A DNA stretch of 60,000 nucleotides from Adiantum capillus-veneris. Taxonomy: Eukaryota; Streptophyta; Polypodiopsida; Polypodiales; Pteridaceae. Below are positions 19,766-30,109 of this stretch, piece by piece. Below the pieces are notes generated by a model. That model ran no database searches, was not told the origin of the DNA, and worked only from the letters and a program-made list of their open reading frames with translations. Each line of letters starts with the position of its first letter. Within the stretch, counting starts at the first letter, position 1. A program made the translations under genes and the position numbers. The stretch lies in contig CM043971.1 in assembly GCA_014529385.2 (NCBI GenBank), positions 81,823,340 to 81,883,339 of the forward strand, read 5' to 3'.

Positions 19766-22448
19766 GACATTATCAGATCAAAGCTGGCCACACCACCCAT
19801 GGTATGGAGGCCCTCTTTCAGACAGTATATGTTTCACTTAGAGAATGAGGGAGCTATTGCAGGATAGACTTTCATACAGAGCTTGAGATATCTAGGCAGT
19901 TGGAAGAGACAGGTGAGAGCAGATCATGTTATGCATAGATGACAGTGGTTCAGCACACATGGTTTGCATATAGAGTGGCTCCCGCCTCTTCAGTACGACC
20001 CAGACTCACCATGTATACACTTCTGAGAGGAACCGGGTCCTCAAACAGGCTCTCTGCAGTTATACGTCCCAAAGACATGGATTACACCTAGACAGCCTTT
20101 CGTCGAAGATGAAGTATTATAGAGTGCAATTCATGACTATTCTAGAGGGTGGCTTCGTCCAGCAGCCACAATACATGGACACATAAATACCACATAGTGC
20201 TAAAGTGGCGATTAAATAGCTCAAGGTTTCGCCTCTTAGACTAGAGATTGAGGTTGGGAGGGCAGCATAGATTTTCAGAGACCAGAGGACATGCAGGGTA
20301 TGTGGACGTGGGAGGAGAACAAGGAGCCCCATGCATGCAGACGTCCAGCATATGTGAGCATACGAGGCTGATATGCATCCCTTTTTGTAGGTCAGTCCAC
20401 ACTTTAAGAGTGCTCTTAAGAGTCAATAGACTAGAGACAGCTTGTCCGCTTCTTGGGAGACTCTCCTCCAGTCACCCACACACACCAATGGAGGATGCCA
20501 ATCACAGGGGATTGCTCTGCTCACAAATTTCTTTAAAAAATCTGGTCAAGCTCCACCCATTGGCACTTGGAGAGGGGTAACATTATAGTAGACAGATTGT
20601 TCGACCCCGTAGATGCCCTGGAGCGCCAATATATGAGACTTAGAGAGTACATCACAGGGCCATCCAGGAGGTTTGACTACTACATGAGCAGAACATACAG
20701 AGGAAGGGAGACCGTGCTGCTATGCGATGCAGACTCTTCACTCCCTACCCATTTATGCGTGCCAAACTACACCCCTGGTTTGCATATCATGGTTGTACAT
20801 CCCTATGTATTCCACATCCATTAGTTCCACCCCTCCTCACCCCTCGTATACATTTACACATGTCACACCCCCCTCATGGTTGTTCTTATTTCCAGCACTT
20901 TTGTCCATTTTGGTAGACACCCAGAGGACACACACATGTAATGCTGTCCTTCCTTATGATTTCTTGATGCTCTATTGTTAGGCTTCAAGACTGGATTGAG
21001 GAGCTTGAGACCTTGAATAAAGAAGGAACTTTAAAGATGAGACAAGTAAGAAGGTTATTTATCTATCTTATCAACAAAAAATATTACTTCTGTGCATTGG
21101 AACTTATGGGATTTTTTTTCTGTAACAGGTAAGGCATAAGAAATTTTACGATACATGTAAAAAGCACAAAGCTGTTAATGAAGCTTTCAGATTTACTCGG
21201 CTGATTAAAAAGCCTTCTCTTGTTCACTTCAATCAGCTTCTCTCTGTTTGTGCATCGGCAAACAATTTGGATGGTAAAGCATATGTTTTTTGAAAGCTGA
21301 TTGCAAGTCAGAATTGTTTGAGTCATGAGCTGTGGTAAGTGCCGATGCTTTTTTGATACCAACAGGAGCTTTTGAAGTATTTGAACTCGTGAAAAGGGAG
21401 GGTTTGAAGGCTGATTGTGTGCTTTATACCACCTTGATATCAGCATGTGCCAAAGCTGGAAAAGTTGAAAGTATGTTTCAGGCATGTTCATTCACTTAAT
21501 AATTCCATGCTTTATTCCGCCTTTTAATTGGTGTATGCTGTAGCTGGAAAGGTGAAAAATAGGGCTTTTAAAGCAGCTTATTGAACTAGAGCCATAAAGT
21601 TTTGAGTTTTCCTTTTTCTTTGCAAGCATAGCAATTAGTTTCCTTGAAGAGAGGAACATGGGTGTTCATTCAGCGTGGTTGCAAGGGGTGACATGGACAA
21701 GAGGATACACCTTGTTCCCTTAACCTTTTAGAATGAAACCACTCAAGTGTAAGGTTAAATGTCTTTGCAGGTATTCCACGAAATGACCAGTAATGGTGTT
21801 GAACCAAATGTGCATACGTATGGTGCTCTTATTGATGGTTGTGCACGCGCTGGTCAAGTTGGAAAGGCTTTTGGTGTCTATGGCATTCTGAGATCTAAAG
21901 TAAGGGTTTAAAGTAAGGGTCTTTCATATTTCAAGACATTTTCACTTAGATGACTCTTTTATGTTTTGGTTGTTGTGCCACTCATCTTGTTCAAACGTCT
22001 GCAGAAGCAGAAACCAGATCAGGTTATTTTTAATTCTCTGATCACTGCATGTGGACAAGCAAGAGCATTGGAACGAGCGTTTGATGTGCTTTCTGAAATG
22101 ACTTCTGATCCTACAACTGTGAGACCCAACCATGTAACACTTGGTACTTTGATCAAAGCTTGCACACGAGCTGGACGGGTAACGACTCACTGCTCACTGT
22201 GGCAGAGAGTTTCTGTAGATAGTTTTGTTTTCTGACTGCTTCTTTACTAGGTTTCTATTTTCTGTGTTGAATGTTCTGTGCAGGTGGAAAAAGCAATGGA
22301 TGTCTATGCAATGATGGAAAAAGATAAAATTGAAGGTTCTATTGAGGTTTACACAGAGGCTGTCCACGCTTGCAGTAAGATAAACGATCTTGATACTGCC
22401 CTTTCAATTTATAAAGATCTGAAGAACAGCTCCATTCGGCCAGATGAG
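16700..22448 (+). CDS. MRL1: MRL1-like chloroplast PPR protein, exons 1-7 (partial)
   Basis: Seven exons join in frame to 331 codons: 16700-16899, 20982-21045, 21129-21273, 21366-21481, 21771-21899, 22005-22178 and 22284-22448. Exon phases agree at every junction. From about residue 67 the product reads like the plant MRL1 family, including AFRFTRLI, LYTTLISACAKAGKV, YGALIDGCARAGQVGKAFG, YGILRSK and AFDVLSEM. This region is a series of 35-residue PPR helical pairs. In Arabidopsis and Chlamydomonas MRL1 binds the 5' end of chloroplast rbcL mRNA and stabilises it. The N terminus is Ser-rich with few acids, as in a transit peptide. The known protein is far longer (about 1100 residues in Arabidopsis), and the remaining exons are not visible. 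Either intron 7 is enormous because of the retroelements downstream, or the gene is truncated. Confidence 0.85.
18062..18089 (+). repeat. (CT)n, upstream junction of LINE P1
   Basis: The first CT tract of the intron-1 chain precedes the 67-bp LINE 3' end P1. It may be the original microsatellite into which the chain inserted. Confidence 0.9.
18090..18156 (+). mobile_element. LINE P1: 3' end only (67 bp)
   Basis: Only the LINE terminus remains: the 3' hairpin arm region (TGTCA-CTT-TGGCCT), GAAGATGTTAACATAAC and CATTT repeats, then (CT)n. Such extreme 5' truncation is expected for LINE insertions. It shows that the 3' terminus is the part always retained. Confidence 0.85.
18157..18201 (+). repeat. 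(CT)n between P1 and P2
   Basis: About 22 CT units run directly from the CATTT repeats of P1 into the 5' breakpoint of P2. Confidence 0.9.
18202..18914 (+). mobile_element. LINE P2: ORF2 C terminus and 3' UTR
   Basis: Starts within the ORF2 zinc-knuckle region and reads MFYEIRGRFHCLFREGFGPLSRVM, as in the minus-strand copies. It continues to the basic C-terminal tail ending RHPECR at a stop near 18648. The 3' UTR carries a (GTA)n run at about 18751-18776, the AGGTCA-TTT-TGGCCT hairpin and three CATTT units, then (CT)n. This belongs to the subfamily whose ORF2 ends soon after HPEC. Confidence 0.88.
18915..18964 (+). repeat. (CT)n between P2 and P3
   Basis: About 25 CT units follow the CATTT repeats of P2 directly and precede the truncated start of P3. 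Confidence 0.92.
18965..19610 (+). mobile_element. LINE P3: ORF2 end, long-tail subfamily
   Basis: Begins at the segment encoding QRRITDFFRADMGHPEEQ-like residues, with frameshifts. It continues to the C-terminal extension TMEELDEIRQRPM, which ends at the TGA near 19260, as in M3. In the 3' UTR the hairpin arms AGGTCA and TGGCCT are separated by about 30 extra bases, i.e. the loop carries an insertion. It then ends GACGTTAATATAAC, CATTT-type repeats and (CT)n. Confidence 0.82.
19611..19634 (+). repeat. (CT)n between P3 and P4
   Basis: Twelve CT units join the end of P3 to the start of P4. Confidence 0.9.
19635..19727 (+). mobile_element. LINE P4: 3' end only (93 bp)
   Basis: Retains GACTTTGTATCAGATCCACC, TGTAACTTTCTGGTCTCAT, the hairpin AGGTCA-CTA-TGGCCT, GAAGACGTTAATATAAC and CATTT units. 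Its loop trinucleotide differs from the usual TTT while both arms are intact. Confidence 0.88.
19728..19761 (+). repeat. (CT)n between P4 and P5
   Basis: About 17 CT units end at 19761, where the diverged LINE P5 starts. Confidence 0.9.
19762..20975 (+). mobile_element. LINE P5: diverged relative, decayed
   Basis: Weak but collinear similarity to the ORF2 C-terminal half of the main family, with many stops and frameshifts. It reads IRSKLATPPMV (main family IRAELAAPPLV), WFSTHGLHIEWLPPLQY (WFQSHGFSMDRLPPFQY), QPQYMDT (RPSYMDT), LRLEIEVGR and RTCRVCG for the zinc knuckle. It is much more diverged than P1-P4, so it is older or a separate lineage, yet its 5' breakpoint also abuts (CT)n. I could not find its 3' terminus. 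The end given is the exon 2 splice-acceptor side and is approximate. Confidence 0.6.
21482..21770 (+). other. GC-AG intron 4 of the MRL1-like gene
   Basis: Keeping the conserved MFQVFHEM reading requires exon 4 to end at CAG (21481), followed by GCATGT. The upstream GTATGT inside exon 4 would shift the frame. The acceptor is GTCTTTGCAG at 21770. GC-AG introns are a small but regular class in plants, so this is normal but worth annotating correctly. Confidence 0.75.
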
Positions 22449-23739
22449 GTAACATAGCGCTTTTCAAAGATAATGCTTCTTTTTCTGAAAGGTAGCATAT
22501 GGTATTTCATGAGAAACCATGCTACATGAATTAGCACTGGTAGGAAAACATTTGGTGAGAGTTATGGGGAAAGAATGACAATGTTTATGAGCTTTACCCT
22601 GATAAATTGTCTGGTAGGCAGTTCTTCACCTTCATTCTCGACAAACATTCTTGACACAGCTGCTGCAACCACATTGATTTTGATTAAGTCTCAATAACTC
22701 TTCATATGTAGCATCAGTATCAGTAACTCTATGTACATAGAATGGAACGATCCTTTGGTTTCTTGGCACTGACTTGAGGAATGGAAAAGGGTCTGTGTTG
22801 TAGTGTTTCTGGGTTTTCGGGCCTCCCAAGACCCATGAGTTGGTTAGAAGGGGAACTCATAAGTGGGGTAAACAATAACAAGACAATCACCACACAAAAA
22901 GTGATATTGGCGGCTCGAAAAGCTCTGAAAATCTTGGGAGGTAGATTATATGCTTTTAGCAGCAATCATATCTTCTTAAACCAAACAAGAACCAAGTTTT
23001 CATTAGTTTACGGACCTAATATCAAGGGGCCAGGGTTCGATTTCAATTTTCATCACTGAAATGCAATTATAACAAGAACATGGACTCAAAGAGTGAAGAG
23101 AGAACAATCAACATGGCTTCAACATTCTGAACAAAACGAAGCATAAGATGTACAGTTCTGGCACTTTACACACCCCAGAACTTTTTTATCTACCTGTGTG
23201 AGACCACATTGAGTGGGAGTTCTCTCTACGGAGGCAAAGAGTTTGATGAAATGGGGGGGAATCTACTGTGGTTGTGCACCCCCATATGCATTGCTTCTGG
23301 TCTCCTAGCGAGCATCACAGCAGGGGGAGATAGGCAGCCGACCCTGATGGGCTCCTCATGCTGGTGAAGTCCCACTTACGGTGTTGTCATGCAGTATTGA
23401 TAAAAGCAATTCTGCTTGTCTAATGTTGAAATAATTATCTCGTGACTAGAGAAGGCTCCCATCCATGGAGCATTGGGGAGGGCTTTGGGAGTTGCTTCCT
23501 GTCATCATTGATGCTGACTTTCACGGTCTTTTAATACTCACATATAAAATGCGAACTTGAAATTTGAGAATTTGCATTCATGTGGGGCTATGTGAAGAAC
23601 CATGTATTCAGTCAAGGTATGCTGAGAACAACATTCACAAAGAGGATTTGTGAATGAGAACCATCATCCATGTTTAGGGTATACCGCAAATACCTTTGGT
23701 ACCTGATGCTGAAAACAATATGAACGTTTAATATACCTC
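22449..23739 (+). other. start of intron 7 or downstream DNA
   Basis: The donor GTAACA follows exon 7. No PPR-like exon is visible in either strand up to the LINE similarity at about 23740. The next conserved MRL1 segments were not found anywhere later in the window. Confidence 0.5.
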
Positions 23740-26700
23740 TGGTATAAGTGGAAGTCTTCTGTGGAGCATACTCATCTGGCTGCTGAGTCCTTGCTCTAAA
23801 GAAGTCAGTAATCTCCCTCTGTGAATGTCTCCCATTGCCTGATCTCCTTAAGAGACTCTCCCTGTGTCTGCGCAGCCCTAGGAAAAACAACCCAAGGCAT
23901 CTCTGATCCTGATATCTCATGACTCTAGCCAATGGCCCAAAGCCCCCTCTGAATAGACAATGAAAGCGGCCTCGTATCTCATAGTATACCCGACAATGAC
24001 AATTGTAATGTAACTCTGTCTCTGGCTCTATATGACACAACTGGCATATCCTGGCCTCTGCTGGTGCTCTCCTAAATCTGCCAGTCTCAATCTCTAGCTG
24101 ATGCGATGATGTGTGCATTTGACCAATAGCACATCGTATCCCATAGGATAAATGAGTGTCCATATAGGCAGGTTTGATCACATATCCATCTTCTGTTAGT
24201 TGGAGAAGATGCTCTCTATAGAAAGCCATCTTCGTGCCTAGATCCTGTGTCGGTTGTATCCATGTGCTCTTGATATCTAGCCGAATCAAATTGTGACGTA
24301 TGAGTCCAGTGATCTCTGTCCGTGTGTGAGAGATAGGGATGGTGCATCCAAGGAGCACTGGAACGGAGGCAGTCTATCCATGCTGAAACCATGTGACTGA
24401 AACCATGATGTCATCTGCCCATACCAGCATGCTGTGTCCCCCTGTAGCGCTAGCTATTGAGACGACTCAAGGGCTAGCCGAGCATATCTATCTCTGGGAA
24501 GGTCCCATAAATTATGCATGAAGGATACTGATCTAGTAAGGGCCTCGACCATGAGAGGGGGGGCAGCTAGCTCGGCTCGAATAATTTCATGTGGCACTGA
24601 GGCCTTAGCCCGAATCATCCGAGAGATCATAAAGACTAGAGGCCTCTTCAATGTCTCCATACATCTCCATCCATTAGTGCTACCAGATCTGCCATGGTGG
24701 TCCACCGAGGGTCCTTAAATCTGAACCCCATAGGGCATAGCTGAAGTCACTAAAGTGTCAAAAAGCCACAGCTTTGTTCGAGGTTCTTGAAATTGAACCT
24801 TCGAACACATCTTCTCCAGTCCTCCTAGGGCTGCATAAGCTCTCGTCAATCTAGTTCCTGTTGCTCTCCTCAATTAAAACACCAGTTCACTGAAGACTAC
24901 CCCAAGATAGGTGTATGCATCTGTATACTCCACCGTCTCCTCGCCATATGTAAAAGTGGGTACTGGCCTCCTGACCCACTGTGGTGTGGTGTTAAACACC
25001 ATAACCTTGGTTTTCCCCAGGTTAAGCGACAATCCACTATCATGGGCAAATGTGTACAAAGCATCTAAGTGACATTGCATCCCCTCTGGGGAGCCAGAAA
25101 TCAGTTTATAACAATAGTGGGATCCATGTACCTGCCAACTGTGCTCCTCTATCACCATCCCTCTCAATGTAGTTAACAACCTCATCCACATACATGCCAA
25201 ATCGTGTAGGAGATAGCGGGAAGCCCTGTTTCACCCCAATCGTGGAGTGAACCAAATCAGAAATCCCCTCTGGAGTGCGTACATGCCCCACTACTGACTT
25301 GTATAGAGCCATGATCCCCCAAATCAACTCTTTGGGTACCCCCATCTCTTGCAATCTAGATACGCATCGATCTAGCTCTGGGCACTGTATCGAGGGCTTT
25401 GAGGAAATCCACAAAGAAACAAGAGCCGTCTCCCACGTGATCTCCCCTCCTCAATAGTGGCTTTGAGTGTCGGAATATGATCAAGAGTAGAGAAACCTCT
25501 CCTGAAACCCGCCTGTCTTGTTGTCCGTACACCCTCTCTCTCTACCCATCTACTCAACTGCTACTCAAGGATCGATGCTTACAACCGTGCCAATGCGTGT
25601 CCAATCATGATAGTGCGGTAGTTCCTAGGCTCCATAGGATCCCCCGACTTGAAGATAGGTACGATAGTAGACAAACTCCAAGTATCAGGTAGGCCCTCGC
25701 ACATGGCACGGTTGAACATCACCGCTAGAAGCTGTGCAAGCAGATTTCTGGCATGTATGAAATGCTCTGCTACCAGGCCCTCATGATCATATGCTCTCCT
25801 GTTGTTCATCCTGTCAATGGCTTTGTTTACCATCTTGGCGGTAAAGAAAGCGCGTGTGGGCATGGCTCTGGTGGATCTTGAAGAGGTGGCTGTCCTGAGA
25901 CTATGTAGAGGGATGATGCATACCGACCCCATACCTTAGTAGAAGTGATGACTGGTGGGGGAGAGTGCTCATGCCTTGCCTGAATCCTGGCTCAAAAGCA
26001 AGTGATATAAATCGTGCCTAGTCGAGCTATAAATGCCCTCTTCTTTCGTTGTACCAAACGCTGAGAAGCAATCCATGATTGCTTGTGAGCAATGACTCCT
26101 AGAAGTACCTCCGTCTGATGTTGGGCTATGGTCTCTCTGCACTCCTCGACATGCCAGCTATTTTGGGGTATGCTCCCAGAATGTCGTCGTAGCCCAGGCC
26201 CAGTGTGGGTATGCCTCTGCTGCTGCATCTTGTAGTGTCTTTGTCAATATATAAGTGAGCTATCCTAGAGGTCTCCCTGGATCCTCTGTGCATAACCGTG
26301 TGTAGATACCATCTAGATAGACAAAATTAGTCTCCGAAGTAAAAGTGTCGGGTATGCGTAGATGTCTATGCCAGTTGAGCTTTCCTAAACTGGAATGAGA
26401 CGGTAAACGTAAGGAAAGCATGGGCTTGACTGTGAAGTCCTATATAGAGGGTATGAAACTAGGTTGAGCCAAAACGTAATCCACTGTGCTAGCCCCATGT
26501 CTATGAGGAAGTGAACCCACTCGACGCTGGAAATCTCTGGAGGCCATTCTAGATGGCAAGTCCATGTGCAATCCCCAAATCTGTCAGATATCCCCAATAT
26601 CCAATGTGCTCTTCATTCGAACACCTAGCCAATCCCATATCAATGACATCCAATTCTCTCAACATTTCCTCTAAGATATTGTAGAGAAAGCTGTCTGTTG

Positions 26701-28052
26701 AGACTGGCCCATCCTGGCATTAAAGTCTCCCAAAAGAATGACATCTCCATCTTGAGAGAACTCCCATATGTCCTCATCCAATATCATGTAGGGTGACTTC
26801 CCTTCGGGCGATGCATAAACGAGAGGTGTTGGGGGCAAAATAGAATATTGCAATGTAGAATGGCCTCCCCTGTCTTCGCTCTCACTCTAACCCACATATA
26901 TTTGGCATGCTCATCTCTCCACGAATGAGGGGTTGAAGCTCCTCCCTGAATAGGATTGCCACACCTCCTGACCCCCGTTCTCTATGCGTTGATCTCACAT
27001 CCTGTCTACAAGTAGTCTCCCAATGATATCTTGACACTCTAGGTAATGTGCCTCCAGGAGTTTGATGCGTTTTCGAGTAAAAAATAATGTCTCTTCTATT
27101 AAAGCTATCCTCAAATGCGCCTACATCTAGCTTCATTGATCCATTACAATTTCATGCTGCCATTTTAAGGCTAGTCCCATATGTCTCGCAGCCGCATGCG
27201 GTGCGCTTTTCCAACACCACTACTCTCCCTTCTCTGTAGAAAGGAATTTTCCCTTTCTCCCTTGCAGCCTTGATCTCTGGCATCAGCTCTTGCATGTGTG
27301 CTACGTGTGTTAGAGTGAGGTCATCAGCCCAAAATTTTGTAGTTTGCTTGAGTGTCAGTCTCTTCTTCAAGAACTCCTTCCAGCTTCCAGCATAGGGAAA
27401 CGTATAATGAGTGCTCTTTCCTTGGGACTTCCTTTCTCATCACTTCCCTTTTTGGCAACTCTCGAAGCACTATGTGTGTGGGTTCATAAATACCCATGCG
27501 CTTCAAGAGCTCTTGCACTTCTTCTTCTACTTTCCAATGTCTTTGAGACCTGTAATGCGCACATGAAGGGCTCTAGTCTTTCTCTTTTTCTTCTCCTCAA
27601 TTGTCATATTGATGATAGTGGATGTCGTTGCGGCTTAGGCATCTTATCTTTTCCTTTCTTTGCGTCCTCGATCCACTTTTCAGCTTTATCAACCTTCTCC
27701 TGTGTTTTGAATAGGTGCTCCGCCCATGAAGAGGTTGTTCGTGCCTTCTGCTCTTCCTCTTCCTGTAGATTTTTCACTTGTTTAATGCTTTCGAGCTCCT
27801 TTATGATTAAGGGTTGATTTTCTCTCTCCTTTGCGGCGGTATTTTTGCAAGTTGTGAGGTCTCCCTTAAGTGCTTTGATCAATGCATCCTTTTCATTCAT
27901 GCGTTCTTGCATTTTTTTATTTTCAGGATTAAAACGTAGCAAGTGCATCCTCTAATCTTTTTTGCATCACGCATTCCATTACATTCACTTCTGCCCTCAC
28001 ATTCGTCTGCATTTCAGCCTTCAATGATGTGTACATCTTGGACTTTAATGAG

Positions 28053-28055
<3 letters not shown>
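23740..28055 (-). mobile_element. LINE M1, long but decayed
   Basis: In sense order (right to left): a coiled-coil, charged ORF1-type segment at 27604-27948; an RRM-like segment containing LLKRMGIYEPTH at about 27480; a C-terminal domain at 27152-27370; APE-type endonuclease at 26671-27136 with DGDVILLGDFNAR; RT at about 24874-25900; and the ORF2 C-terminal domain with zinc knuckle CQLCHIEPETELHYNC at about 24000. Two key lesions: the endonuclease motif YSETHQ of sister copies reads YSKTHQ here, and a short deletion at about 25100 removes the YADD catalytic box of RT. Stops and frameshifts are frequent. The 5' end abuts (GA)n; the 3' UTR and tail are missing. Confidence 0.88.

Positions 28056-28121
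<66 letters not shown>
28056..28121 (-). repeat. (GA)n between LINE M2 tail and M1 5' end
   Basis: About 33 units. In LINE sense it is (CT)n following the CATTT end of M2 and preceding the 5' end of M1. Confidence 0.92.
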
Positions 28122-28126
<5 letters not shown>

Positions 28127-28288
28127 ATGTTATATTAAACGTCTTCAAAAGGGCCAAAATGACCTATGAGACCAAACCGATACAATCTTGGTGGATCTAA
28201 TCCAATGTCTGGGTACAAAAGTAAAATGAGGTGAAGTAAAGTAAAGTGAAAGACTAAAATCATCATCATCATCAGTGCCTGAGGATGC

Positions 28289-28293
<5 letters not shown>
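28122..28293 (-). mobile_element. LINE M2: 3' UTR fragment (172 bp)
   Basis: A 5'-truncated copy with only 3' UTR, including a (CAT)n run at 28258-28273. The hairpin arms are AGGTCA and TGGCCC with loop TTT. It has (GA)n on both sides. Confidence 0.9.

Positions 28294-28381
<88 letters not shown>
28294..28381 (-). repeat. (GA)n between LINE M3 tail and M2
   Basis: About 44 uninterrupted GA units, CT in LINE sense, directly joining the two copies. Confidence 0.93.
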
Positions 28382-28383
<2 letters not shown>

Positions 28384-30033
28384 GAAATGTTATATTAACG
28401 TCTTCAAAAGGCCAAAATGACCTATGAGACCAAAAGTTACAATGTGGTGGATTTGATACAAAGTCAGAGTAACAAGATGACAAAATGACAAAATGAAATA
28501 CTATGGAATCCTAAGCTGCTAGGTGTGAACTAAGCAGCTAGCTGGGATAGCTAGATCACAAGAGATCCAGCATCGGTCGCTGGCGGATCTCATCAATCTC
28601 CTCCATGGTCAGTAGTCTGACCGGGCGCCGTGCATGTCGGGCCAAAGTGATGCGAATCCTCTGATGCAGCCTCCGTCGATGCTGTTTAGTCCTCCGTAGG
28701 CGTGGGCGTCTGGATCTCCCCAGCTCGATCGCTCTGTCGATCAGTGTGCCTCTGGCGTGAGGCGACGAGCTCTGCTATGGTAGTAGCTCCTCTCGGTGTC
28801 CAGTGGCAGCTCTAAAGAAGTCTGTGGTCTGTCTCTGAGACTGGCTAGCCTCTCCTCTCATCATCAAGCTCTCTTTGTGTCTGCGCAGCTCGAGCAAAAA
28901 CAAACCCAGGCATCTCTGATCCTCATACCGCATGACTCTGGAGAGTGGTCCAAAGCCCTCTTTGAACAAGCAATGGAAGCGGTCTCGTATCTCGTAGTAG
29001 ACGGGGTAGTGGCATGTGTAGTGCTACTCTGTTTCAGGCTCGATGTCACACAGGGCGCATGTCCCGGCTTCTGCTGGTACTCCGTTGTATCTCCCAGTCT
29101 CGATCCGTAGCAAGTGTGAAGATGTGCGTATCTGGCCAACAGCACATCGTATCCCATGAGACAAGTGGGTGTGCATGTATCTGGGCCTCCTCACAAAACC
29201 ATCCTCCGTAAGCTCGAGAAGATGCTCTCTTTAGCAAGCCATCTTCGTGCCCAGCTCCTGTGGTGGTTGTATCCATGTCCTCCTGGTGTCTAGCTGAGTC
29301 AGGTCTTGGCGGATGAGCCTGATGATCTCGGACTGTGTAAGAGTGCATCCAGTGAGTACTGGAAGGGAGGGAATCTGTCTATGCTGACCCCATGCGCCTG
29401 AAACCATGATGTCATCTCCCCATACCAGCATGCTGTATCTCCCTGCATGGCTAACTGTCGAGAGGACTCAAGTGCAAGGCGGGCATTTCTGTCTCTGGGA
29501 AGTTCCCCCATGCGGTGTATGAAGGAGACAGATCTGGTGAGCGCCTCAACCACTAGTGGGGGAGCAGCTAGCTCTCCTCGGGCAATAGCACGCGGTACTG
29601 AAGCCTTAGCTCTAATGAGCCGCGAGATCATAGAGACCAGAGGCTTCTCCATGTCCCCCCATCCATCAATGCGGCCTGTCCTCCCATGATGATCTAATGA
29701 AGGTCCCCAAATCTTAGCTCCATAAAGCAATGCAGAAGCCACCAAAGTGTCAAAGAGCCAGAGCTTCGTCCGAGGCTCCTGAAACCGAACTTGTGAACAC
29801 ATCCTTTCCAATCTACCCAATGTTGCATGGGCTCTAGTCAATCTAGTCTCTGCTGTTCTCCTCAATGAAAATGCTGGCCCACTAAAAACCACTCCAAGGT
29901 AAGTGTAAGCATCTGTATACTCCACTGTCTCTTGGCCATATGTGAATGCGGGCGCTGACCTTCTGATCCACTGTGGGGTGGTATGAAATACCATGACCTT
30001 GGTTTTACCAAGGTTGACGGACAAACCACTTTC

Positions 30034-30036
<3 letters not shown>
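28382..30036 (-). mobile_element. LINE M3: truncated after the RT active site
   Basis: Retains ORF2 from SGLSVNLGKTKVMVF, immediately downstream of the YADD box, to its end, plus the 3' UTR. An open stretch of 245 codons (29299-30036) is followed by frameshifted C-terminal pieces, with the zinc-knuckle region near 29060. ORF2 ends with the extension TMEEIDEIRQRPMLDLL (about 28560-28610), defining the long-tail subfamily shared with P3 and M8. The 3' hairpin is AGGTCA-TTT-TGGCCT. The 5' breakpoint lies directly in (GA)n. Confidence 0.9.

Positions 30037-30104
<68 letters not shown>
30037..30104 (-). repeat. (GA)n between LINE M4 tail and M3
   Basis: About 34 GA units joining the 3' end of M4 to the truncated 5' end of M3. 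Confidence 0.93.

Positions 30105-30109
<5 letters not shown>

Larger units (their letters stand above)
16900..20981 (+). other. intron 1, filled by a LINE chain
   Basis: The intron has a GT donor at 16900 and an AG acceptor ending at 20981. Bases 16900-18060 hold nothing recognisable. Bases 18062 to about 20975 are a chain of five sense-strand LINE fragments, each preceded by (CT)n. The insertions therefore lengthened an intron of at most about 1.2 kb to 4.1 kb. Confidence 0.65.

Noticed and set aside
22781-23059. 92-codon plus-strand frame after exon 7, considered as an MRL1 exon
   Set aside because: The sequence does not resemble PPR repeats and lacks suitable splice phase.
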